The notes below the pieces were generated by a model. The model saw nothing but the letters and a program-made list of their open reading frames with translations, did no database searches and was not told where the DNA came from. A stretch of DNA of 64,000 nucleotides from NCBI RefSeq assembly GCF_026241095.1, contig NZ_JAPFGB010000004.1, positions 283,256 through 347,255 on the forward strand, read 5' to 3'. Positions 42,655 through 50,985 of the stretch are shown here, one piece after another; positions within the stretch are counted from its first letter, which is position 1, and every line of letters begins with the position of its first letter. A program made the position numbers and the translations under genes. The stretch comes from Saccharopolyspora sp. NFXS83. GTDB lineage: Bacteria > Actinomycetota > Actinomycetes > Mycobacteriales > Pseudonocardiaceae.

Positions 42655-43428
42655 ATGCCGAAGACTACGAACCCGCTGCTGAAGAAGAGCGGCCCCTCCA
42701 CCAACATGATCTTGAGCATCGTGGTGGTCGTGGGCGCGATCTTGATCGTCGGCGGGATCCTGCTGTTCACCGCCTCCCAGAAGGGCGACGACCAGGCCGG
42801 TGGCGGCGGTCCCGCCCCGGCCCCCGGTGCCGACGTCAGCGGCATCGTCGCGCACCCGGACAGCAACAAGCTGCTCGAAGCGCCCGACGGCAAGGTCACC
42901 GTCGCGGAGTTCCTCGACTTCCAGTGCCCCACGTGCTGGAACTACTACACCGGCGTCACTCAGACGATCGAGAAGGAGTTCGCGGGCCGGATCACCTTCG
43001 TGAACCGCAACTTCCCGATCGCCAAGGCGCACCCGCTGGCCGAAACCGCCGCTCAGGCCGCCGAAGCGGGTGCCGCCCAGGGCAAGTACAAGGAGATGTA
43101 CCACGCCCTCTACGAGAACTACCGCGCCTGGGCCATCAGTCCTGACGGGCAGAGCGTCAGCGACGACAAGGCTCGCGCTGACAAGCTGTTCACCCAGTAC
43201 GCGCAGCAGAGCGGGCTGGATGTGGACAAGTTCCACGCGGACATGGGTTCGCCCGCGGTAGCCGAGCGGATCAAGGCCGACCAGGCGGATGCGCAGAAGG
43301 CCGGGGTCGAGGGCACGCCCACGTTCTTCATCAACGGGCAGAAGTGGGAGCCCAGCCAGAACGCCAAGAACTACGGCGACGTGGCCGCGCAGCTGCGGGA
43401 GAAGCTGAACCAGGAGCTGGCGAAGTGA
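42655..43428 (+). CDS. membrane-anchored DsbA-like thiol oxidoreductase
   Basis: A 257-residue protein. A single N-terminal membrane anchor (about residues 18-40), a Gly/Pro linker, then a DsbA-type thioredoxin fold with the active-site pair CPTC (Cys 91 and 94) and cis-Pro loop GTPTFF. It introduces disulfides into exported proteins. ATG 42655 starts the protein just before the anchor. The stop overlaps the start of the VKOR gene (GTGA), so the oxidase and its regenerating partner are translationally coupled. Confidence 0.93.
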   Translation: MPKTTNPLLKKSGPSTNMILSIVVVVGAILIVGGILLFTASQKGDDQAGGGGPAPAPGADVSGIVAHPDSNKLLEAPDGKVTVAEFLDFQCPTCWNYYTGVTQTIEKEFAGRITFVNRNFPIAKAHPLAETAAQAAEAGAAQGKYKEMYHALYENYRAWAISPDGQSVSDDKARADKLFTQYAQQSGLDVDKFHADMGSPAVAERIKADQADAQKAGVEGTPTFFINGQKWEPSQNAKNYGDVAAQLREKLNQELAK

Positions 43429-44054
43429 CCGCCACCCAGCAGGCCCGCGCGGCCGAGCCCGCGCCCGCGAGCTCGGGCGCGCCGGCTCGCGGGCTGGGCT
43501 GGCTGTACCTGATCGGCGGCGCGATCGGCCTCGTCGCCGCCGCCGCGCTGCTCATCGAGAAGATCAACAAGCTGGGCGACCCGGGCTACGTCCCGTCGTG
43601 CAGCTTTAACCCGATCGTGTCGTGCGGTTCGGTCATGGACAGCACGCAGGCCGCGCTGTTCGGCTTCCCGAACCCGCTGATCGGCGTCGCCGCGTTCCCC
43701 GTGGTGATGGCCGTCGGCGCCGCGCTGCTGGCCGGGTTCGCCGCCCCGCGCTGGTTCTGGCTCGGCCTGCAGCTCGGCACGACGCTCGGCGTGGTGTTCG
43801 TGCACTGGCTGATCGCGCAGAGCCTGTACGAGATCGGCGCGCTGTGCCCGTACTGCATGGTCGTGTGGGCCGTGACGATCCCGATCTTCTGGTACACGAC
43901 CCTGCACACCCTGAGCTCCGGGCACTTCGGCGGCGGCGTCACCGCGGGCACCGCGCTGAGCCGCTTCCACAGCCTCGGGCTGGTGGTGTGGTACTTGGTG
44001 ATCGTGGTGCTCGTGCTGCAGGCGTTCTGGAGCTACTGGACAAGTCTGATCTAG
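43425..44054 (+). CDS. VKOR-family disulfide-bond-forming enzyme
   Basis: A 209-residue bacterial VKOR homologue, which reoxidises DsbA by passing electrons to quinone and replaces DsbB in actinobacteria. Five membrane helices. The loop cysteines are in SCSFNPIVSCGSVM (Cys 59 and 67) and the redox-centre pair is CPYC (141 and 144). A Ser-rich region between them and FPNPLIGVAAFP are typical. GTG 43425 overlaps the preceding stop and has AGGAG eight bases upstream. Confidence 0.93.
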   Translation: MTATQQARAAEPAPASSGAPARGLGWLYLIGGAIGLVAAAALLIEKINKLGDPGYVPSCSFNPIVSCGSVMDSTQAALFGFPNPLIGVAAFPVVMAVGAALLAGFAAPRWFWLGLQLGTTLGVVFVHWLIAQSLYEIGALCPYCMVVWAVTIPIFWYTTLHTLSSGHFGGGVTAGTALSRFHSLGLVVWYLVIVVLVLQAFWSYWTSLI

Positions 44055-44082
44055 AGAAGTCGCACACCGGGCTGGAACACCC

Positions 44083-44108
44083 GTTTGTCCGGCCACCACG
44101 CCGGGTAC
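44083..44108 (+). promoter_or_regulatory. SigF/SigB-type promoter for the anti-sigma/sigma operon
   Basis: GTTT (44083-44086), a 16-base spacer, and GGGTAC (44103-44108) match the GTTT-N15-17-GGGTAN consensus of actinobacterial SigF-group promoters. It lies 215 bases upstream of the anti-sigma gene, so the operon is probably autoregulated by its own sigma factor. Confidence 0.65.
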
Positions 44109-44323
44109 CAGGTGACTGTGAGTAATGGTATTCGCATTCCCCCGGCTCCCCGGCCGACGACGTTCGCGACGCGGACGCCGCACGCGGCACCGCGGACCGG
44201 ACCCGATCGAGGTGGCGCGTGATGCGGTCAGAACCCGGTGCGCGATCGGAACCCGGAGTCCGGCCAGGACGGCCGGGTTCCGGGCCCGGTACGAGGTTCC
44301 CCAGCGCAAAGCGAGGTGTACCA

Positions 44324-44788
44324 GTGTCAGCACCCCAGCCCGCACGCGGTGAGCAGACCGCTCCCGCTCCCCGTCCGAGCGCGGACTCCGCCTCGGGGGC
44401 GTCCGTCGTGGAGGTCCGGGTCGCCGCGGAGGCGTCCCAGTTGTCGGTCCTGCGGGCCGTGACCGGAGATCTCGCGATGCGGGCCGATTTCGACGTGGAC
44501 TCGATCGCCGACCTGCGACTGGCGGTGGACGAGGCGTGCTCCTCGCTGATCCGGCTCGCCGCGAGCGGCCAGACCCTGACCTGTCGGTTCCAGGGCGACG
44601 AGCAGAGCCTGGGCGTCTCCGCCTCGGTCATCAGCGACCATCCGCAGGAGGCCAGGCAGGACACGTTCAGCTGGCGCGTGCTGAGCGCGCTGACCGACGA
44701 TGTGTCAACCTCGGTGGAATCGGACGCGGACACCGGCAGTGGCCATGTGGTCCGCATCGACTTGACCAAGGGACGGGCACACGAGTGA
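44324..44788 (+). CDS. anti-sigma factor, RsbW-like serine kinase
   Basis: A 154-residue GHKL-fold anti-sigma protein. An N-terminal disordered segment (1-32) is followed by VVEVRVAAEASQLSVLRAVT. The N-box region LRLAVDEACSSLIRLA is visible; the second ATP-lid motifs are degenerate. It is expected to hold the adjacent SigF protein inactive and be released by an anti-anti-sigma factor encoded elsewhere. GTG 44324 follows GCGAGGTG; an earlier ATG at 44219 would add 35 Arg/Gly/Pro residues. Its stop overlaps the sigma start (GTGA). Confidence 0.88.
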   Translation: MSAPQPARGEQTAPAPRPSADSASGASVVEVRVAAEASQLSVLRAVTGDLAMRADFDVDSIADLRLAVDEACSSLIRLAASGQTLTCRFQGDEQSLGVSASVISDHPQEARQDTFSWRVLSALTDDVSTSVESDADTGSGHVVRIDLTKGRAHE

Positions 44789-45606
44789 AGCAGGCGGATT
44801 CCGATCACGCTGCGCACTCGCGACATCAACGCTACGACGAACTGGCGCCCCTGTTCGCCGAACTCGCGGGTGTGGATGAACAAGATCCCCGCCATGCGCG
44901 GCTCCGGGACCGGCTGGTCACCGCGCACCTGCCGGTGGCGGAGCACATCGCGCGGCGGTTCAGCCACCGCGGCGAAGCGCAGGAGGATCTCACCCAGGTC
45001 GCCACCCTCGGGCTGATCAACGCGGTGGACCGGTTCGACCCGGACCGCGGGGTGGACTTCCTGTCCTACGCCGTGCCCACGATCATGGGCGAGGTGCGCA
45101 GGCACTTCCGGGACACGGGCTGGGCGGTGCGGATGCCCCGCAGGCTCCAGGAACTGCACTTGGCGGTGTCCTCGGCCATCGCCCGGCTCTCGCAAGAACT
45201 CGGCCGCGCGCCCACTCCCAGCGAGCTGGCCGAACACCTCGACATCAGCCGGGACGACGTCTTCCGCGGCCTGGAAGCGGGCAACGCCTACCGCAGCGCC
45301 TCGTTGGACGAACTGCTCACCGCCACCGACGAGATCCCGCTGGGCGCGGCGATCGGTTCCGACGACGCCGAACTGCTCGAAGTGGAGAACCGGGAGACGA
45401 TCCGCCCGCTGCTGGCCGAACTCGACGAGCGGGAACGGCGGATCCTGGTGATGCGGTTCTTCCGGTCCATGACGCAAACCCAGATCGCCGAGCAGATCGG
45501 CATCTCCCAGATGCACGTCTCCCGGCTGCTGTCCCGGACCCTGTCCTGGCTGCGGGAACGCCTGGAGAACGCGGAACCGCCCGCCGAGACCGCCACCACG
45601 GACTGA
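44785..45606 (+). CDS. sigF: RNA polymerase sigma factor, SigF/SigB group
   Basis: A 273-residue group 3 sigma factor. Region 2 is visible (HLPVAEHIARRFSHRGEAQED, LTQVATLGLINAVDRFDPDR, DFLSYAVPTIMGEVRRHFRD), then region 3 (ELAEHLDISRDDVFRGLEAG) and region 4 (ERRILVMRFFRSMTQTQIAE, GISQMHVSRLLSRTLSWLRE). It directs stress or development genes with GTTT/GGGTA promoters. GTG 44785 overlaps the anti-sigma stop, so both proteins are made in step. Confidence 0.93.
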   Translation: MKQADSDHAAHSRHQRYDELAPLFAELAGVDEQDPRHARLRDRLVTAHLPVAEHIARRFSHRGEAQEDLTQVATLGLINAVDRFDPDRGVDFLSYAVPTIMGEVRRHFRDTGWAVRMPRRLQELHLAVSSAIARLSQELGRAPTPSELAEHLDISRDDVFRGLEAGNAYRSASLDELLTATDEIPLGAAIGSDDAELLEVENRETIRPLLAELDERERRILVMRFFRSMTQTQIAEQIGISQMHVSRLLSRTLSWLRERLENAEPPAETATTD

Positions 45607-45642
45607 CCGGCACCCGCCGCGGCGGGGCCTGGACGTGGAAGA

Positions 45643-45684
45643 CCGCCCGAGGCTCGGTCGGGGGTGACTCCGAACCTCGGGCGG
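45643..45684. terminator. hairpin between sigF and the convergent M23 gene
   Basis: Arms CCGCCCGAGG (45643-45652) and CCTCGGGCGG (45675-45684), perfect over ten bases, with a 22-base loop. It lies 40 bases after the sigF stop and 85 bases from the M23 stop. Confidence 0.65.
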
Positions 45685-45768
45685 CCGGTCTTGGGGCGCC
45701 GAAACGCCGGAACACCCGGCAGAGCGGGCGGCGGTTCGCCGTCGCCCGGCTCACCGGGTGTCGTGGCA

Positions 45769-46665
45769 TCACTTCACGGAGATGCCGTGCTCCTTCAGCC
45801 AGGGCAGCGGGTTGATCTTGCTGCCGCCCTCGATGACCTCGAAGTGCAGGTGCGGGCCGGTGGACTGGCCCTTGTTGCCGATGGTGGCGATCTTCTCGCC
45901 GGCGCTGACCTTGTCGCCCACGCTCACGTCGATGGTGTTGACGTGGCCGTAGACGGTGATCGTGCCGTCGTTGTGCTGCACCCGGACCCACTGGCCGAAG
46001 CCGCTGGCCGGTCCGGCGCTGATGACCTCGCCACCGCTGACGCTGACGATCGGGGTGCCGATGCTGTTGGCGATGTCGATGCCCTTGTGGGTGCTGCCCC
46101 AGCGGGAACCGAACCCGGAGGTGAAGGTGCCTTCGGCGGGCTTGACGTAGCCGTTGCTCGCCTTCGCGGGCTGGGCCGACGCGGCCGGCTTGGCCTCGGC
46201 GGCCTTCTTCTCCGCCGCCTGCTTCTCGGCGGCTTCCTTGTCCGCGGCTTCCTTCGCGGCCTTCTGGTCCGCGGCGGCCTGGGCCTTCTGCTGGGCGATC
46301 TCTTCGCCCTTGGCCACCTTCTGGGCTTCCTGGTGCGCGCCCTGCGCCGGCCGGGCGTCGAGCAGCTGCACCGAGGCGGGCGCCCCGTGGGCACCGTTGA
46401 CCGAGGCGGCGAGCTGCTGCTGCGCGGCCACGTGCTGGTCGGCCACCGGGCGGACGGCCTGGCTCTGGGGGCTCTTGTCCGCGTTGGCGGCCAGCGGCTG
46501 GCCGACGGCGGCGAACGCGCCCGCCGCGACGACGGCCGCGGCGATCTTGTTCCGGGTGGACACCCGGGAGGTCTTGCTCTCGGAACGAGGGCGGAAGGAG
46601 TTCAACAAGGACTCCCGGAGAGCGGTCTTCGGGGTGTGGCCGCTCTCCTCGCGGTGCTTGGCCAT
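45769..46665 (-). CDS. secreted M23-family (LytM) peptidoglycan endopeptidase
   Basis: A 298-residue exported protein. A long basic start (1-40), a hydrophobic signal core (IAAAVVAAGAFAAVGQPLAA), then an Ala/Lys/Glu-rich coiled-coil spacer (about 115-165). The C-terminal LytM domain has HKGIDIANSIG (His and Asp zinc ligands), VYGHV and GPHLHFEV (HxH). The complete zinc set predicts an active cell-wall hydrolase, as opposed to EnvC-like activators. It is monocistronic, with a structured 5' leader. Confidence 0.92.
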   Translation of the reverse strand: MAKHREESGHTPKTALRESLLNSFRPRSESKTSRVSTRNKIAAAVVAAGAFAAVGQPLAANADKSPQSQAVRPVADQHVAAQQQLAASVNGAHGAPASVQLLDARPAQGAHQEAQKVAKGEEIAQQKAQAAADQKAAKEAADKEAAEKQAAEKKAAEAKPAASAQPAKASNGYVKPAEGTFTSGFGSRWGSTHKGIDIANSIGTPIVSVSGGEVISAGPASGFGQWVRVQHNDGTITVYGHVNTIDVSVGDKVSAGEKIATIGNKGQSTGPHLHFEVIEGGSKINPLPWLKEHGISVK

Positions 46666-46868
46666 GGTCGCCTTTCCGTCTTCGGGGGTGGCTCGGTCAC
46701 TCCCGCCGGGGGATGCGGGCGAACTCTTCGGGGGCGAGTCCTGTTCGTGACTGAACCGTGACGTTCTCAGCGAAAAAGGTAGCTAAGGGTCATCCGGACC
46801 ATCAAGAGCTCACCCTTTAGGTGCAGCTTTGCCTGTCGTTCAGCCGCCATGTGCACACGTTCAGTCAC
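46666..46868 (-). other. long structured leader of the M23 gene
   Basis: About 200 bases with several pairings: GTGACTGAAC (46747-46756) with GTTCAGTCAC (46859-46868), and an imperfect hairpin between TAAGGGTCA (about 46786-46794) and CACCCTTTA (about 46811-46819). Actinomycete cell-wall hydrolases often carry a c-di-AMP (ydaO) riboswitch, but I could not match its conserved blocks here, so no RNA family is assigned. Confidence 0.4.
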
Positions 46869-47600
46869 TAAATAAGATGACCTTTCGGTAACGGTCGTGA
46901 TCTGCCGGAGGCGATCTTCGACGAACTCCGGACGGATGGCCGGAAGATCGGCGACCCGATGCGATCGGCTCCGCGCGATCAGTGATTCCCCCTGGGCACG
47001 GAGCTCGCGACCACGCGCAGCGACCGGCCGGACACGGCGCCGATCGGACCGCTACACCGCCGCGCCCGACCGCACGATCGGCGCTGACCTGCACGATCGA
47101 TCAGATCCGGGCGCGCATCGCGTGGGTCGGCGACCAAGACCTCATCGGCCTGAAAGTGGTCTTGAGCACAAACTCGACCACTCGGCTCCATCACCCCCCG
47201 GACGGCCTCAAGTGACTCGTGAGTAACCGCCTGCGGCCGATCTCCCGCACTCTGAGATGCGCGTGCCACCCGAAGAGTTGATCTGATTCACTGACGGACA
47301 TGACGCGTGGTGACCAGTGGGGCCTGCTCGTGCAGCGCCTGCACGTCGACCTGCTCCGCGTCAGCTCCGCCGGGTGTCGACCTTCCCGCTGACCGTCCCG
47401 CCCCGGCCCTCCCGCCCACCACGCGACCCGGCTGCGGCCGGTGGCCGCCCCCGCGGGCGAGCGCGCGCCGCCACTCCTAGCGCAGGCGCCGCGGCACGTC
47501 CGCCGATCGGGGCCGCACCGCCCGAACCGATCACCCGAACCGCCCCGGCACGCACCGCGCACGACCGGGGCGCCCTCGAACGCCACCCCACGGAGAGATC
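46869..47600. other. about 730-base gap without a supported gene
   Basis: Open frames on both strands (for example 46897-47226 and 46979-47269) are Arg/Pro/Ser-rich with no recognisable pattern and no ribosome-binding site in the right place. The left part has several GATC-containing words (CGATCGATCAGATC near 47094). The right end supplies the leader of the TauE/SafE gene. Confidence 0.4.
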
Positions 47601-48494
47601 GTGCAGACCTTCCTGATCTTCGCGCTCGGCGGTTTCATCGCCCAGCTCGTCGATGGTTCCCTCGGCATGGCCTACGGGGTGACTTCCACGACCATCCTGC
47701 TCACCGCGGGGCTCACGCCCGCCGTGGCCTCCGCTTCGGTGCACCTGGCCGAGATCGGCACCTCCGTCGCCTCCGGCGTCTCGCACTGGAAGTTCGGCAA
47801 CGTCGACTGGCGCGTGGTGCTCATCCTGGGTGTGCCCGGTGCCGTCGGCGCCTTCCTCGGCGCGACCGCGCTGAGCAACCTCTCCACCGAGGCCGCCGAA
47901 CCGTGGATGTCGGCGATCCTGCTGACGCTGGGCCTGTACGTGCTGCTGCGCTTCGCGCTGCGCCCGCTGCGCCGCAGGCAGCTGACCGGGGTCAGCTCGA
48001 AGCTGCTCGCCCCGCTGGGCCTCGTCGCGGGCTTCGTCGACGCGACCGGTGGCGGCGGCTGGGGTCCCGTGGCGACCCCGACGCTGCTGAGCACCGGCAA
48101 GGTGGAGCCGCGCAAGGTCGTGGGCTCGGTGGACACCAGCGAGTTCCTGATCGCGGTGGCGGCCAGCCTCGGCTTCATCATCTCGTTGGCCGACGAGCCG
48201 CTGTCCTGGGCGACGGTGGCCGCGCTGCTGATCGGCGGCGTGATCGCGGCGCCGCTGGCGGCGTACCTGGTGCGGATCGTGCCGATGCGGCTGATCGGCG
48301 TCGGCGCGGGCGGGCTCATCGTGCTCACCAACACCCGGACCCTGATCAAGGCGTTCGACCTGCCCGCTCCAGGCGTGTTCTACACCGTCATCGTGCTCGC
48401 CTGGGTCGCCGCGCTGGCCTACACCGTCCGGCAGATCGTGCGCGACCGCCGCGAGGAGCTCCCGGAGGACGCGGGCGAGCCGGTGCGCAGCTGA
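47601..48494 (+). CDS. TauE/SafE-family sulfite/organic-anion exporter
   Basis: A 297-residue membrane protein with about eight helices in two internally repeated halves. The family hallmark sits at the start of each half: GGFIAQLVDGSLGMAYGVTS and GLVAGFVDATGGGGWGPVAT. The family carries sulfite, sulfoacetate or related anions. GTG 47601 is the start, with GGAGAGA immediately upstream. It is followed by a strong terminator. Although sulfur-linked, it is convergent to the sulfoquinovose-synthase-like gene at 49011 and not part of its operon. Confidence 0.9.
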   Translation: MQTFLIFALGGFIAQLVDGSLGMAYGVTSTTILLTAGLTPAVASASVHLAEIGTSVASGVSHWKFGNVDWRVVLILGVPGAVGAFLGATALSNLSTEAAEPWMSAILLTLGLYVLLRFALRPLRRRQLTGVSSKLLAPLGLVAGFVDATGGGGWGPVATPTLLSTGKVEPRKVVGSVDTSEFLIAVAASLGFIISLADEPLSWATVAALLIGGVIAAPLAAYLVRIVPMRLIGVGAGGLIVLTNTRTLIKAFDLPAPGVFYTVIVLAWVAALAYTVRQIVRDRREELPEDAGEPVRS

Positions 48495-48515
48495 TCCGCC
48501 GCCGCCGAGACGACG

Positions 48516-48550
48516 AACGCCCGTCCGCGACGCTGTCGCGGACGGGCGTT
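48516..48550 (+). terminator. terminator of the TauE/SafE gene
   Basis: Perfect 16-base stem (48516-48531 and 48535-48550) with a three-base loop, 21 bases after the stop. Confidence 0.9.
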
Positions 48551-49010
48551 GTGGTCGGTGCGGCCGAGCTCGACCGGTTGTTGCGTGACTACAGCTAACA
48601 CACGGAGCGTCAGGCATTACCCACGTGCCGTATCGCGCTAGTCATACGAAAGGGCTACGGTTCGATAGGCCGTGTGGAAGCCCCCCGACACGCGGTAGGC
48701 GCCCCGGGTGCGAACTTCGTTCTCGCGCCCGGGACGCCGCTCCCCGTACCTGCGGCCACCGACTGGCCACTTCGTTCTCCGCCCGGGAAACCGGGCGAAC
48801 GCCACCGGATCCCCATCGGCAGCCGACCCGCACCGTCCGTGCGGAGTCCAGCGACGCGTGGCACTCAGTGTGCACGTCAATCATGGAATATTCCAGGCCT
48901 CTGAGCGCACAGTTCGAGCACGGCCGGACATCGATCCGGTCCGCCCTCCCGTGCCCAGCGGTGACGGATGCCGCCCGCCCGCACATCCGTCACCGTGACG
49001 GTCGCCCCGC
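48551..49010. other. gap without a supported gene
   Basis: About 460 bases between converging genes. It contains two similar words, CGAACTTCGTTCTC...CGCCCGGGA (about 48710-48733) and CCACTTCGTTCTCCGCCCGGGA (48766-48787), suggesting an imperfect duplication. Open frames here look like shadow sequence. Confidence 0.4.
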
Positions 49011-50502
<1,492 letters not shown>

Positions 50503-50985
50503 GTGCAGCAGGCCACCGAGACCGCGACCGCGCTGCCGACCGGCCGCCGCGGCGGCTACTGGCGGCTCATCAGCAGGTTCGCCGCCGCCTCCGTGGTCGC
50601 GACCGGGATCAGCCAGCTCGTGTTCGTCGGCTCCTACGCCCTGGGGGCGCTGCCGGTGGTCTCGACCGTGCTGGCGTGGCTGGCGGGAGCCGTCCCCAAC
50701 TTCGTGCTCAACCGCCGGACTTGGGGTGGCGGCGGCAGGTCGGCGCTGCGCGGGGAGATCGTGCGCTACGCGGCGCTGTCGGTGGGCACCGCGCTGCTGG
50801 CGGCGCTGGCGACCAGCGGTGCCGAGCGGCTGGCACTGGGCGCGTTCCCACACGACCGCCTCCCGCAGGTGGCGATCGTGTGGGGTGCCTTCCTGGCGAC
50901 CTACCTGGTGATGTTCGTGGTGAAGTTCTTCATCATCGACCGGTTCATCTTCACCGCTCGGGAACGGCCACCGCGGGCTCGTTGA
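50503..50985 (+). CDS. GtrA-family membrane protein (polyprenyl-phosphate-sugar flippase candidate)
   Basis: A 160-residue four-helix membrane protein of the GtrA family: FAAASVVATGISQLVFVGSY, VPNFVLNRRTWGGGG (the conserved N-x-x-x-N/R-R-x-[WF] loop) and VKFFIIDRFIFTA at the end. GtrA proteins help move polyprenyl-phosphate-linked sugars across the membrane. GTG 50503 has AAAGGA nine bases upstream. Its last 35 bases overlap the end of the glycosyltransferase gene on the other strand, so the genes converge tightly. Confidence 0.88.
   Translation: MQQATETATALPTGRRGGYWRLISRFAAASVVATGISQLVFVGSYALGALPVVSTVLAWLAGAVPNFVLNRRTWGGGGRSALRGEIVRYAALSVGTALLAALATSGAERLALGAFPHDRLPQVAIVWGAFLATYLVMFVVKFFIIDRFIFTARERPPRAR

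Noticed and set aside
46666..46868. c-di-AMP (ydaO) riboswitch ahead of the M23 peptidase
   Set aside because: The conserved blocks expected (GGGGGAACC, GGGTGAATC, GACAGCTAACCTCG-type) are not present in the right order; only scattered similar words were seen.
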